From: Candidatus Protochlamydia amoebophila UWE25
Lineage (GTDB): Bacteria; Chlamydiota; Chlamydiia; Chlamydiales; Parachlamydiaceae
Assembly (NCBI RefSeq): GCF_000011565.2
Contig: NC_005861.2
Span: forward strand, 1,922,001 to 1,986,000
DNA length: 64,000 bases
Direction: 5' to 3'
In this document: one piece after another, positions 9,009 to 18,288 of the stretch
Position numbering within the stretch: the first letter of the stretch is position 1
How the letters are laid out: each line of letters begins with the position of its first letter
Notes under the pieces: model-generated
What the model saw: only the letters and a program-made list of their open reading frames with translations
What the model was told of the DNA's origin: nothing
The model's database searches: none
Position numbers and translations under genes: made by a program

Positions 9009-9034
9009 AGGCGCAATTAAATTTAATTGCGCCT
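9009..9034. terminator. Perfect 26-base palindrome between rplI and ispE
   Basis: AGGCGCAATTAAA is followed directly by its exact reverse complement. It can form a strong hairpin in the transcript just after rplI. No clear T-run follows on the minus strand, so it could be an attenuator, an mRNA-stabilising hairpin or a binding site rather than a full terminator. Confidence 0.5.
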
Positions 9035-9065
9035 TACAAATTAGAACAAGAAAGCTTAAGCCGCC

Positions 9066-9551
9066 TTAAGCTTTTTGTTCTTCTAAACTTGTACGGTATC
9101 CTTCTTCGGACATCACTTTTAAATTAAAGTTTGCCGTTACACCTTCTTTTAATTTAACAACGAGAGAATGCACTCCTGTTGTCTTAATCGGATGCTTTAA
9201 TTGAATGTCTTTTTTCTCAAGTTCAATTTTTGCGTGATCTTGAATAAGGTGGACGATTTCCGCCACTGTTACAGAACCATACATATGTCCTTCTTGGTCT
9301 ACTTTAACAACCTGTACTAAAGTCATTCCTTCAATTTGCATAGCAACTGCTTCTGATTCTTTCTTATCAGCAATTGCCCGTTTTTCACGTTCAGCTTTTA
9401 AACGCTCTTGCATACGCAAGGTGTTTTTATCAGCGATAACGGCTAAACTTTGGGGAAGTAAAAAGTTACGAGCAAAACCAGGCTTCACGTTAACGATTTC
9501 ACCACTTCTACCAAGTGCTTCCACATCTTTTATTAACAACAACTGTGCCAT
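9066..9551 (-). CDS. rplI: 50S ribosomal protein L9
   Basis: 161 residues beginning AQLLLIKDVEALGRSGEIV, with the L9 N-domain element VKPGFARNFLLPQSLA, a long charged connecting helix (residues ~45-75) and the C-terminal RNA-binding domain. It is slightly longer than the usual ~149 residues because of a C-terminal tail. It binds 23S rRNA at the base of the L1 stalk. A clear AGGAG precedes the ATG. Last gene of the rplY-pth-rpsF-rpsR-rplI cluster. Confidence 0.96.
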   Translation of the reverse strand: MAQLLLIKDVEALGRSGEIVNVKPGFARNFLLPQSLAVIADKNTLRMQERLKAEREKRAIADKKESEAVAMQIEGMTLVQVVKVDQEGHMYGSVTVAEIVHLIQDHAKIELEKKDIQLKHPIKTTGVHSLVVKLKEGVTANFNLKVMSEEGYRTSLEEQKA

Positions 9552-9574
9552 ACTGTTATCTCCTCGTATGATTC

Positions 9575-9835
9575 TTAAACTTCAGCAACAAATGGCAACA
9601 ACGCCACATGACGGGCGCGTTTAATGGCTGCTGTCAATTTCTTTTGATGATAAGCAGATACGCCTGTAATTCGTCTTGGTAAGATTTTACCACGTTCAGT
9701 GATAAATTTTGTCAAAGTATCTATATCTTTGTAATCAATTTCTCTAATTCCTGCCGCAGTAAAAGGGCAACGCTTACGCTTTTTAGAGCGGGCATCAGAG
9801 TAGTCAGAATTATATTTTGGTTTTCTTTGTAGCAT
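9575..9835 (-). CDS. rpsR: 30S ribosomal protein S18
   Basis: 86 residues, typical length. [17 protein letters not shown] and the signature [20 protein letters not shown] are diagnostic for S18. It binds together with S6 on the 30S platform. Its start has AAGGAG upstream, and it lies 11 bases after rpsF and 23 before rplI, in the standard bacterial S6-S18-L9 order. The N-terminal part is basic and tyrosine-rich. Confidence 0.97.
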   Translation of the reverse strand: MLQRKPKYNSDYSDARSKKRKRCPFTAAGIREIDYKDIDTLTKFITERGKILPRRITGVSAYHQKKLTAAIKRARHVALLPFVAEV

Positions 9836-9846
9836 AAATCTACTCC

Positions 9847-10191
9847 TTACTGCTGTTCATCTAGAGTTTTAAATTCAATTTTCTCCATCACTTCGTCAGT
9901 GCGTAGAGTAATAAAACGAATAAGGTCTTCATTCAAATGATATTCCTGCCAAAGATCAGAAATAGCTGAAGAAGGAGCTGTAAAATAAACGAGATAATAA
10001 TAGCCTTCGCGGTGGCCATCAATTTCGTAAGCTAAACGGCGTCTTCCTTGCTCATGAAGTTTTTTTATTTCTCCTCCATGACCAGTAATTCCAGTTTGAA
10101 TTCTATCTAAAGCCTTATGGCGAGCATCATCACTGAGCGTTGCGCTAATGACATACATTCCTTCGTAAAGGTTTTGTACTTTTTGACTCAT
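9847..10191 (-). CDS. rpsF: 30S ribosomal protein S6
   Basis: 114 residues. It shows the S6 pattern [14 protein letters not shown], the conserved [21 protein letters not shown] and a C-terminal strand [10 protein letters not shown]-like element. It forms a heterodimer with S18 on the 30S platform and is known to bind its own mRNA leader in several bacteria. AGGAG lies 8 bases before the ATG. It directly follows pth. Confidence 0.97.
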   Translation of the reverse strand: MSQKVQNLYEGMYVISATLSDDARHKALDRIQTGITGHGGEIKKLHEQGRRRLAYEIDGHREGYYYLVYFTAPSSAISDLWQEYHLNEDLIRFITLRTDEVMEKIEFKTLDEQQ

Positions 10192-10201
10192 GTATATTCT
10201 C

Positions 10202-10879
10202 CTAACCCTGCAAAGGGGGTTTTGTTAAATCTATTGACTCCTTTTCTAAAGCTTTTTTGAGCTTTTTAGGCAAAGGCATTAATCTGTCTTTGCTAGGAGT
10301 TGTGTTAACCGCGTTCATCACTTGTGAAACGCTTTCTTTAATTAAGCGGAGTAAAACTTCTACTCCACGATCAACAAAAGTCGCTAAAACTTGTAATTCT
10401 TCTTGAGTGAAAACATCTAAAACATAACTAGCAAAATTTTTTTCGCCAGGATGTCCAATTCCCATTTTTAAACGATTATAGTGAGAGGTTCCTAAATGAG
10501 TTTCTACACTTTTTAAACCGTTATGCCCACCCGCACTTCCCATTGTTTTCAATTTCAACTTTCCAAATGAAAGAGATATATCATCTGTCACAACAAATAG
10601 ATTTGTCATGGGAAATTTAAAAAAATCTAAATAACGCTTAACAGCTGTTCCACTTAAATTCATATAGGTAAGTGGCAATATTAGGTGGACAGATTTGTTT
10701 TCAACCATTCCTTTCGATATTAAAGCATTAAAACGTTTATCTTCTTTAAATGACCATCCCAACTTGTTCGCTAAACTTTTTATAACAAGATAACCCATGT
10801 TATGCCTTGTTAATTCATATTGAAGCCCTGGATTACCAAGCCCTACAAAAAGATAAGATTGCGAAGTTGAAGTTGTCAC
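10202..10879 (-). CDS. pth: Peptidyl-tRNA hydrolase
   Basis: 225 residues. The active-site region GLGNPGLQYELTRHNMGYLV supplies the asparagine and catalytic histidine; GSAGGHNGLKSVETHLGT and the LKMGIGHP segment complete the family signature. It frees peptides from tRNAs that drop off the ribosome. It is about 30 residues longer than E. coli Pth, with a basic C-terminal tail (PLPKKLKKALEKE). It sits 14 bases after rplY, as in other chlamydiae and many other bacteria. Confidence 0.95.
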   Translation of the reverse strand: MTTSTSQSYLFVGLGNPGLQYELTRHNMGYLVIKSLANKLGWSFKEDKRFNALISKGMVENKSVHLILPLTYMNLSGTAVKRYLDFFKFPMTNLFVVTDDISLSFGKLKLKTMGSAGGHNGLKSVETHLGTSHYNRLKMGIGHPGEKNFASYVLDVFTQEELQVLATFVDRGVEVLLRLIKESVSQVMNAVNTTPSKDRLMPLPKKLKKALEKESIDLTKPPLQG

Positions 10880-10893
10880 ATTTTAAAAAAAGC

Positions 10894-11454
10894 TTAACGT
10901 TTTACAATAACAGCTACAACCTCATTCATATCAATAAGAGGGCGTACTGTTTCTGGAATATTCATATCTTTTAAGCGCTTAGACTGCTTAAGTCCCAGCT
11001 CTTGCACATCTAATTCAAAGAAAGATGGCATATCTTTTGGTAAACAACGTATACGTGCATGACGAATGACTTGACGAAGTACACCACCTAATTTAACCCC
11101 CACACAATCTACAGTTCCTGTACACTCAATAGGAACTTTAACATTAATTTTATGGTCATCGATAAGTTCTTCGAAATCAAGATGCATTACTTGATAAGTT
11201 GTAATCGCATACTGAATGTCTTTCACTAATACACGACGTTCTGAACCCTTTTCATCAACTAAGGTAAAAATTGTTGTAGGAAGATGACCAGATTTCACAT
11301 GACGTAGATAAGAATTAAATTCAGCACTGTTAATTGCTAAAGTTTCGCCCTCTTTTCCTCTCACATATAGAACAGCTGGAATCATTCCTTCACGGCGAAG
11401 GCGATTGATTTCGCTTTTGCTTTTGCCTGTTCTTAATATTGCTTTCAATTTCAT
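10894..11454 (-). CDS. rplY: 50S ribosomal protein L25 / general stress protein Ctc
   Basis: 186 residues: the N-terminal L25 domain ([28 protein letters not shown]) plus the longer TL5/Ctc C-terminal domain from about residue 95 ([13 protein letters not shown]). It binds 5S rRNA. GGGGG precedes the ATG. It is the first gene of the translation operon, so the promoter is expected in the 11455-11613 gap. Confidence 0.94.
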
Positions 11455-11613
11455 GAATCCCCCAAAAAGGATAAAGTTAAATAAATTTTAAAAAGATAAA
11501 CTTGAAGCCTGCCTACTAAAGATAGTTTGAAATAGATTTTTTTCTTATTTAAAACTTACGTTACTAAATTTTTCAGTCATTTTTTCAAAAAGTTTATCAC
11601 ACATTTATATATG

Positions 11614-12555
11614 TTATAAAGAAGAAATGGACTCATCCGATACAATGCATTGGATGGCATGAGTCAAAAGAGAGGCTATGGAAACGGTTTTAAGCTTAGA
11701 AGCTTCTTTTAACCGTTTAGTATGAGGAATGGTGTTCGTCATCCATACTATTTCGAGCAAACTATTTTCTATCTGCTTAACTGAATCATCCACAAGTAAA
11801 CCGTGGGTAAATGCAGCAAAAATACGATTTGCTCCCTTCTCTTGGCATGCTTTCGCTGCTGACATTAATGTCGCTCCAGTTGAGCAGATATCGTCAGCGA
11901 GAAGTACATCTTTTCCGTTAACATCCCCGATTAGGTGATAGTCTACAACTTCTATAGCACTTTTCCGGTGCTTATCAACGATTGCAAAATCAACACTGAG
12001 CTGACTTGCAAAAGTTCGAGCTGTTTTGACGCTTCCTATATCGGGAGCTACAACGATACTATTAGTCAAATCTAATTTCTGTAATTCATCAATCAATAGT
12101 TGACGTCCACTAAGATGATCTACAGGAATATCAAAAAACCCTTGCAATTGATCTACATGAAGATCCATTGTCAAAATTCGCGTTATGCCGGCTTCTACCA
12201 ATAAATTTGCAACGAGTTTCGCTGTAATTGACACATCAAACTTATCTTTACGGTCTTGTCGGCAATATCCATAATAAGGAATCACTGCTACAATATTTCG
12301 CGCTGATGCTCTTTTGAGGGCATCAACAATAATTAGTAATTCCATCAAATAAAAATTGGGATCAAGAGCAATCGATTGTAAAACAAAAGTATCTTTACCA
12401 CGCACACTCTCCAAAAGCTGCACCCCTATTTCCCCATCAGGAAACTTGCTTAACTGCATTTGACCAAGAGAAATTTTGAGTTGTTGGGCAATTTCAGTTG
12501 CAAGAATGGGATGTGAAGATCCAGCAAATAATAGTGGTTGGTGGCAAAAGGACAT
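11614..12555 (-). CDS. prs: Ribose-phosphate pyrophosphokinase
   Basis: 313 residues, full length. It has the N-terminal ATP-handling KFPDGEIGVQ, YYGYCRQDRKDK, the metal-binding TMDLHVDQLQGFFDIPVDH and the PRPP-binding loop VLLADDICSTGATL. It makes PRPP from ribose 5-phosphate and ATP for nucleotide synthesis. Reduced chlamydiae depend on host nucleotides, so a complete prs indicates wider metabolism. It starts only 17 bases after tRNA-Gln on the same strand and probably shares its transcript. Confidence 0.95.
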   Translation of the reverse strand: MSFCHQPLLFAGSSHPILATEIAQQLKISLGQMQLSKFPDGEIGVQLLESVRGKDTFVLQSIALDPNFYLMELLIIVDALKRASARNIVAVIPYYGYCRQDRKDKFDVSITAKLVANLLVEAGITRILTMDLHVDQLQGFFDIPVDHLSGRQLLIDELQKLDLTNSIVVAPDIGSVKTARTFASQLSVDFAIVDKHRKSAIEVVDYHLIGDVNGKDVLLADDICSTGATLMSAAKACQEKGANRIFAAFTHGLLVDDSVKQIENSLLEIVWMTNTIPHTKRLKEASKLKTVSIASLLTHAIQCIVSDESISSL

Positions 12556-12572
12556 CTGAATTGCCTATAACA

Positions 12573-12644
12573 TTGGGGTGGAAGGATTCGAACCTCCGCA
12601 TGGCGGTACCAAAAACCGCTGCCTTACCGCTTGGCTACACCCCA
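12573..12644 (-). tRNA. tRNA-Gln (anticodon UUG)
   Basis: 72 bases on the minus strand. The acceptor stem TGGGGTG pairs with CACCCCA. The anticodon stem GCGGT/ACCGC holds loop TTTTGGT, giving anticodon TTG. The T-arm contains GGTTCGAATCC. The discriminator base is A and CCA is not encoded. It lies just upstream of prs. Confidence 0.97.
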
Positions 12645-13011
12645 TCGATGAACCGATCGCTTTAACAAAGATAACATGATATTCTTGATTTGATTTTTTT
12701 GCAACAAGAAAAACAAGAAAAAAATATTAAATTAAGCAGCTAAACATAAATATTTAGAGATTTATGAATACAAAAAAAGTAGATAAAATAGCTATTTTTA
12801 AAAGTTTGTCTTTTCAAAAAATCCAGGGATAGACAAATTTCGATAAAAATCTAAATTAAATATTCGAAGTCTAATCTTCAAAAATATATTTGTTTGTGGA
12901 AATATTTAATCATTATCCTTTATTGATTGAAATAACCAACACTAAACTGCCAATAGAAAGTAAAAAATATTAAAATTCAATGAAAATGCTAATTCAGAAT
13001 CGGAGCTTGTC
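12645..13011. other. Spacer between tRNA-Gln and glgA (divergent)
   Basis: AT-rich, without a supported gene. It should contain promoters for the tRNA-Gln/prs transcript and for glgA. No specific operator or riboswitch is recognised. Confidence 0.4.
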
Positions 13012-14514
13012 ATGCACATCATTCATATAGCCTCAGAACTTGCCCCTTTAGCCAAAGTTGGAGGATTAGCAGACGTTGTTCTAGGTCTTTGCCGTGAGTT
13101 ATCTTGGAAAGGGCATGATGTTGACATCATTATTCCTAAGTATGATTGCATGGATAGCGAGCAAATCCGAGACCTGACAGTGGATTATTTTGAACTCCCC
13201 TCATTTTATAATGGAGAATGGTTTTTCAATACAGTTTGGATGGGATGGGTGGAAAATTTAAAAGTTTATTTTATTGAACCCCATCACCCTCGCTTCTTTT
13301 TTAATCGCGGCTGCTTTTATGGTTGTGAAGATGATCTCGAACGTTTCTTATACTTTTCTCGTACAGCTCTAGAGTTTTTGTATAAAAAGTCTATCTTGCC
13401 GGATATTATTCATCTCCATGATTGGCAAACAGCTGTTATTGCTCCTCTGTACAAAGACATGTATCAAAAGCTTGGGTACACAAAACCAAAAATATTGTTT
13501 ACAATTCACAACATGGAATATCAGGGAAAATGTGCAGCACATGATTTGAATTACATTGGCCTCGATGGCAATCGATATCAACAACATAGTTTTATGCAAG
13601 ACAATCTCTACCCTCATTTAATTAATTTGCTCAAGGGCGGCATCGTTTATTCAGATTTCGTAACCACTGTATCTCCTAATTATGCAAAAGAGGTTTTAAC
13701 ACCGAAGGAAGGAAGAGGACTTGAAGCCACCTTAGTAGAATATCAGCATAAATTCAAAGGGATTTTAAATGGAATTGACTACTCTTATTGGAATCCAGAA
13801 ATTGATCGATTTTTGCCCGCTCATTATTCTTTAAGAGAAATGCCTAAAAATAAAAAAGATCGAAATACTGTTGATAAAAAAGGTTTTATCAAAAAAATTT
13901 TAAGAGAAAAACTTTATTTGGCCGAGGAACATAGACCTATTATTGGATGCATAACTAGACTTGTCCCACAAAAAGGAATCGATTTGATTAAACATACGAT
14001 TAGACATATCGTTGAAAAAAAAGGACAGTTTATCTTACTAGGCTCAAGTCCTATCCCTAGTATTAATGATGAATTTCATCGTTTAAAGCATCAATACACC
14101 GACCATCCACATATTCACTTAATTTTGCATCATAGCGAAGAACTTGCTCATCTCATTTATGCGGGCTCTGACATGTTTATTGTTCCCTCACTTTTTGAAC
14201 CTTGCGGCCTTACACAAATCATTGCTCTTAAATATGGCACTGTTCCCATTGTTCGTCGCACAGGAGGATTAGCTGACACAATTATCGACGTCGATCATAC
14301 AGATCAACAACCTGATAAAAAAAATGGATATGTTTTTGACGATCCAGATGCTAATGGAATAGATTCTGCCATCGACCGCGCCATTCATTGTTGGTTTGAA
14401 GAACCTGAAAAATGGCGTCAGTTGATGCTTAATGGAATGAAAATGGATTTTAGCTGGAATCAATCTTCAGATTGTTATCTGAAAATTTATCAAGCTATCT
14501 CAGCAAAAAATTAA
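13012..14514 (+). CDS. glgA: Glycogen synthase (ADP-glucose type)
   Basis: 500 residues, GT5 family. The ADP-glucose-binding KVGGLADV is at residues ~15-22. Other signatures are HLHDWQTA, ILFTIHNMEYQG, the LNGIDYSYWNP segment, ITRLVPQKGIDL and the catalytic C-terminal FEPCGLTQIIALKYGTVPIVRRTGGL. It elongates alpha-1,4-glucan in the cytoplasm or after secretion into the inclusion, as reported for Chlamydia. GGAG precedes the ATG. pgsA follows on the same strand. Confidence 0.96.
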   Translation: MHIIHIASELAPLAKVGGLADVVLGLCRELSWKGHDVDIIIPKYDCMDSEQIRDLTVDYFELPSFYNGEWFFNTVWMGWVENLKVYFIEPHHPRFFFNRGCFYGCEDDLERFLYFSRTALEFLYKKSILPDIIHLHDWQTAVIAPLYKDMYQKLGYTKPKILFTIHNMEYQGKCAAHDLNYIGLDGNRYQQHSFMQDNLYPHLINLLKGGIVYSDFVTTVSPNYAKEVLTPKEGRGLEATLVEYQHKFKGILNGIDYSYWNPEIDRFLPAHYSLREMPKNKKDRNTVDKKGFIKKILREKLYLAEEHRPIIGCITRLVPQKGIDLIKHTIRHIVEKKGQFILLGSSPIPSINDEFHRLKHQYTDHPHIHLILHHSEELAHLIYAGSDMFIVPSLFEPCGLTQIIALKYGTVPIVRRTGGLADTIIDVDHTDQQPDKKNGYVFDDPDANGIDSAIDRAIHCWFEEPEKWRQLMLNGMKMDFSWNQSSDCYLKIYQAISAKN

Positions 14515-14616
14515 AGGGACTCTTGAATTAATACAAAAATGTAGTTATTCTTCCTTTCTCGTCTGAGTCTTGGATTTCTAATATAACTATCAGCGATGGT
14601 TGAAAGGAAGATTATC

Positions 14617-15234
14617 TTGAGTATTCCTAATTGTCTGACTTTTTTTCGTATTTTTATTAGCCCCATTTTTCTATTGGTTTATTTAGAATATGAGTTTTTA
14701 AATATCCAAATGACAACTTTGCCTTATATTTTACTTTTTCTTTTAGGTATCTCAGAATTATCTGATGCCTGTGACGGATATCTTGCACGTAAATATAATC
14801 AAGTTACAGATCTGGGTAAAATTTTAGATCCTATGGCAGACAGCATCTATAGAATTTCAATTTTTCTAACTTTTACACTTCCTCCTGTTCAGCTTCCCAT
14901 GCTTTTGATTTTTATTTTTATTTATAGAGATTCTGTTGTAAGCACTTTAAGAACTATTTGTGCTTTGAAAGGATTCGCACTTGCTGCTAGACCTAGCGGT
15001 AAAATTAAAGCTGTCTTTCAAGCCCTAGCTTCATTTACTGTCATTATTTTGCTAATTCCTTATTCGCTGGGTTATTTATCTCTTCATTCGCTACAATATA
15101 TTAGCATGATAGTTGTATTAGCAGCCGCTCTTTATTCCTTACTTTCGGGTGTAGAATATGTTTATGCCAATAAACAATATATTATGAAGCTTTTGACATC
15201 TAAAAATAGCCTAAAACGAGATTTAATTGATTAA
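14617..15234 (+). CDS. pgsA: CDP-alcohol phosphatidyltransferase (phosphatidylglycerophosphate synthase)
   Basis: 205 residues from a TTG start at 14617, which has AGGAAG six bases upstream and yields (M)SIPNCLTFFRIF, the usual PgsA beginning. An ATG at 14596 lacks a ribosome site. The family motif DG(x2)AR(x8)G(x3)D(x3)D is intact as DGYLARKYNQVTDLGKILDP and the D of MAD. About five to six membrane helices are visible. It couples CDP-diacylglycerol and glycerol 3-phosphate for phosphatidylglycerol synthesis. It stands beside glgA, as I recall for CT797-CT798. Confidence 0.88.
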   Translation: MSIPNCLTFFRIFISPIFLLVYLEYEFLNIQMTTLPYILLFLLGISELSDACDGYLARKYNQVTDLGKILDPMADSIYRISIFLTFTLPPVQLPMLLIFIFIYRDSVVSTLRTICALKGFALAARPSGKIKAVFQALASFTVIILLIPYSLGYLSLHSLQYISMIVVLAAALYSLLSGVEYVYANKQYIMKLLTSKNSLKRDLID

Positions 15235-15471
15235 ATTTCGAAAAATTCCCTTTTTACAGTTGGTTTATAAACATTAAAAATGAATAGTTTATTCTGTTGA
15301 GAACAAAATACTCATCTAATTGGAATTCATCTCAGCAAATGATAATTTGAAATAAAATTATTATGACTTCAATTCCCTTATTTGCGTAAAACAACTTTTT
15401 GGATATTCCTCAAAAAAATTCCTCTATAAATTAAATAACAATTTCAGAAGTAAGAAATATCAAATTTTTAG

Positions 15472-16833
15472 TTACGAAATTTCTGCAAGGGGATGGCTTT
15501 CACATAAGCGTGCCTCTTCTCTTACAAGATTGAATGAAATTTCATGCCTTAGCATGAAAATTCCATACCCATTAATAATCAATAAAGAAACACCAGCAAT
15601 AGCCATTGCTGTTTGTGCTTGGCTTGTTCCCATAAAAGAAAACAGAACTAAGGCTACAACCGCGTAAATATAATAGACGCCCCGGCCAAATTTAGGTGAG
15701 AGATATTCTGCACATTTTAATCCAACACAAAAATAAGCATTGATTGTGTTATAACCAAGCATAAACAAAAAAATAGGCATGAATAAATGCATATAAGGGA
15801 AATATTGCCCTAGAGATAGTTGAACTAAGAGACCTGCCTCTATGGGTTCCTGCCAAAATCCAGTGGTTAAAATCAAGAAAAGACTGGTTGTACAAACTAT
15901 AAATGTATCGAGAAAAATATCGAAAATAGCTAATGAGGCTTGTTTTTCTGGAATTTGCACGCTAGTTTCACTATGAATGACAGATGCATAACCCACTCCA
16001 ATATCACCTGTATAGCACCCTCTTCGAATTCCATACGACATAGTACTCATAATTCCAGCTCCAGCAAATCCTCCAATAGCGGCATGCCCTGAAAAAGCAG
16101 AAGTGAATACTTGTTGAATTACTGTAGGTAAAGCGGAAAGGTTATTGACCAATACCCACATTCCCATTCCTACATAAATCACAACAAAAACTGGTAAACT
16201 CGTACTTGAGATAGTTCCTACCCGACGAACTCCTCCACTTCCCGCAAAAACCACAAGAACCAGTAAGGTCGCTGTTACCAAATAAGAGTTGATGCCTAAG
16301 TTTGTTGTAATACTAGTGGAGATGACACTAAATTGGTAAACTTCTACTCCGTAAACACACAGCAATACACAAACAAGTTTAGGAATCCAGCTAGTTTTAA
16401 AGACTTTTTGCAAAAAATACATAGGTCCCCCATTATATCCCCCACTTGCATTGGAAACTCTATAGCGCAAACCCAAGTAAACTTCTGAATATTTTAAAAT
16501 CATCCCTGCTAAAGCAGTCATCCAAATCCAAAATAAGGCTCCAGGCCCGCCAAGTTGAACGGCTGTACAAATCCCTACAATATTACCAATTCCTACACAT
16601 CCACCTACTGCAGCAAAAAAAGCTTTGAGAGGATGAACTCCATGTTGATTTTCTGAACTGCGTAGTCGCATAAAACTGAAAAATGTCTTAAAAACGGTGG
16701 GTAAATGTCGAATTTGAAAAAAACCTGATTTTAAAGATAAATACAGCCCCAACAGAATGACAATGGGAACTCCTGCATAAGTCCATAGAATATTTTCCAG
16801 CTGATTTAATTGACTACTTAAAGCTGTAAGCAT
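15472..16833 (-). CDS. AGCS-family sodium:alanine/glycine symporter
   Basis: 453 residues with about ten to eleven hydrophobic helices. Family signatures are GCVGIGNIVGICTAVQLGGP, GGYNGGPMYFLQK and IRRGCYTGDIGVGYASVIHS. It imports alanine or glycine with sodium across the inner membrane. Homologues (often called dagA or alsT) are kept across Chlamydiae. The gene is monocistronic, convergent with pgsA. Confidence 0.92.
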   Translation of the reverse strand: MLTALSSQLNQLENILWTYAGVPIVILLGLYLSLKSGFFQIRHLPTVFKTFFSFMRLRSSENQHGVHPLKAFFAAVGGCVGIGNIVGICTAVQLGGPGALFWIWMTALAGMILKYSEVYLGLRYRVSNASGGYNGGPMYFLQKVFKTSWIPKLVCVLLCVYGVEVYQFSVISTSITTNLGINSYLVTATLLVLVVFAGSGGVRRVGTISSTSLPVFVVIYVGMGMWVLVNNLSALPTVIQQVFTSAFSGHAAIGGFAGAGIMSTMSYGIRRGCYTGDIGVGYASVIHSETSVQIPEKQASLAIFDIFLDTFIVCTTSLFLILTTGFWQEPIEAGLLVQLSLGQYFPYMHLFMPIFLFMLGYNTINAYFCVGLKCAEYLSPKFGRGVYYIYAVVALVLFSFMGTSQAQTAMAIAGVSLLIINGYGIFMLRHEISFNLVREEARLCESHPLAEIS

Positions 16834-16901
16834 TTATCGCCTAATTTTAATTTAATAATTAAACAATTTTAACAAAATTATTATTTATTTTGATTTAAAA
16901 G

Positions 16902-17366
16902 TCAATTAATTAGTTTATTTATTTGAAGAAATTGTTCTTTCCAGAAATAAAAATCTAATAAACCTGAAACAGAGCGCCCCATTAAATAATAGCTCAGATA
17001 AATAGCTTCTATTGATGCAAGTCCCCTCTCTGGATCTGGACAATCATCCTGATAACGAGGATAAGCTGTCCGAAAATGATGCGGTAGACTTCGGTATAGA
17101 TAATTTGTTTGATTTTCAAATGGCTGTATCATCTTTCTTGCATAACGCCAGGTCGCGTCTAAAACAAGTAATCCTCTGTTACAATCTTCATTAGTGAGAG
17201 GTGGAGCATTGACTGATAAAATAATATATCCTTGTAAATCTGGTAATTTTTCATAAGGATATTTCAAAAAAACAAAATCTTTTCTTGTTTCCAAACCACG
17301 CAAACTACATTTTTTTAGATTTTCAAGCCGATGTCGAATAATAACAGTGGGAGGAAAAGGTTGCAT
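16902..17366 (-). CDS. Tsr3-like (DUF367) rRNA aminocarboxypropyltransferase
   Basis: 154 residues from the ATG at 17366; a TTG at 17438 would add 24 residues with a cysteine-rich stretch, but the family start fits the ATG. The order of elements follows Tsr3: KKCSLRG, a strand GYIILSVNAPPLT, LLVLDATWRYARKM, a RSLPHHFRTAYPRY substrate segment, RGLASIEAIYLSYYLMG and LLDFYFWKEQFLQIN. Tsr3 transfers the aminocarboxypropyl group of S-adenosylmethionine to a hypermodified pseudouridine of eukaryotic and archaeal small-subunit rRNA. The LDATW element also resembles the related bacterial DTW domain (TapT), so the target could instead be tRNA. Its target in a bacterium is unknown to me. Confidence 0.65.
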   Translation of the reverse strand: MQPFPPTVIIRHRLENLKKCSLRGLETRKDFVFLKYPYEKLPDLQGYIILSVNAPPLTNEDCNRGLLVLDATWRYARKMIQPFENQTNYLYRSLPHHFRTAYPRYQDDCPDPERGLASIEAIYLSYYLMGRSVSGLLDFYFWKEQFLQINKLIN

Positions 17367-17605
17367 TATTGAGTTAATTGCCTTAAGTTGGAATTTGAAC
17401 AAATAGCAAACAAAACATGACTTTCTTCTTTTTTGCAAAATGATACTGATTTAAGTTTAATCAAAATTAAAGCCCATTACCCATAGGTCTGCACAACATT
17501 GCTATTTTTAATCGATTTTAAATTTAGTCTAATTGTGCAATAAAATAAGAATTTAGCCCAATATTTTAATATTCATTAAGCATAAATTCAAGAAAGGAAT
17601 GAAAA

Positions 17606-18229
17606 ATGAAAAAAATAACCAATTTCTTAATCAGTGGCACCTTAACTTTAACTGCTATTATCCCCTTATTTGGCCAATCTCCCTCCAATCAGCAGGCTTA
17701 CCCTAATCAAACATATGCCCAGCCAACAACGACAAAGGGACAAATGAATCAAAGCAAAACCCATGATCAATCTTCTCGTCATTTTGGCTCACAAAACCTT
17801 AATGAACACTCTTTGACTTGGATAACAAATTATCATGAAGCTGTTGCCCAATCTCAGTCGACAGGAAAACCCATCATTTTATTATTTACAGGCACAAATT
17901 GGTGTCCAGCTTGCATGAAATTAGAAAAAGAGGTGTTAACTAAGCCTGAATTTGCACAAGGTGTGGGCAATCAATTTATCTTCTTCAAAGCCGAATTTCC
18001 AGACTATGGTGAAGATGCTATTATGTCATCTCCATATAGTACTTTATTGCAACGCTATAACATCAATGCATTCCCCACTCTTGTTGTGATCAACGCAAGT
18101 GGGCAACTTTTGTTTACCGTTAATTACAAAGCTGGTGGGCCTACTGTTTATATCAACGAATTACTACAAAAACTCAATCCAGGCCAATTCTCGGGTTCTA
18201 TGAACCACTTTAACACTTATTATCGATAA
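17606..18229 (+). CDS. Exported thioredoxin-like disulfide oxidoreductase (DsbH-like)
   Basis: 207 residues: a signal peptide (MKKITNFLISGTLTLTAIIPLFG), a Q/S/T-rich linker to about residue 70, then a thioredoxin fold with active site WCPAC (residues ~97-101), followed by NAFPTLVVINASG with the cis-proline. This layout matches DsbH of chlamydiae, a periplasmic enzyme thought to keep outer-membrane cysteine proteins reduced. AAAGGAATG precedes the start. A hairpin terminator follows at once. Confidence 0.85.
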   Translation: MKKITNFLISGTLTLTAIIPLFGQSPSNQQAYPNQTYAQPTTTKGQMNQSKTHDQSSRHFGSQNLNEHSLTWITNYHEAVAQSQSTGKPIILLFTGTNWCPACMKLEKEVLTKPEFAQGVGNQFIFFKAEFPDYGEDAIMSSPYSTLLQRYNINAFPTLVVINASGQLLFTVNYKAGGPTVYINELLQKLNPGQFSGSMNHFNTYYR

Positions 18230-18242
18230 TTATTTAAAGTTG

Positions 18243-18288
18243 ATTCTGGATCACGATAAAAAAATCAGGATTCAGAATTATTTTTTTA
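18243..18288. terminator. Rho-independent terminator after the DsbH-like gene
   Basis: ATTCTGGATC (18243-18252) pairs with GATTCAGAAT (18269-18278), followed by TATTTTTTT. It also sits at the stop of the convergent helicase gene and may act in both directions. Confidence 0.75.
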
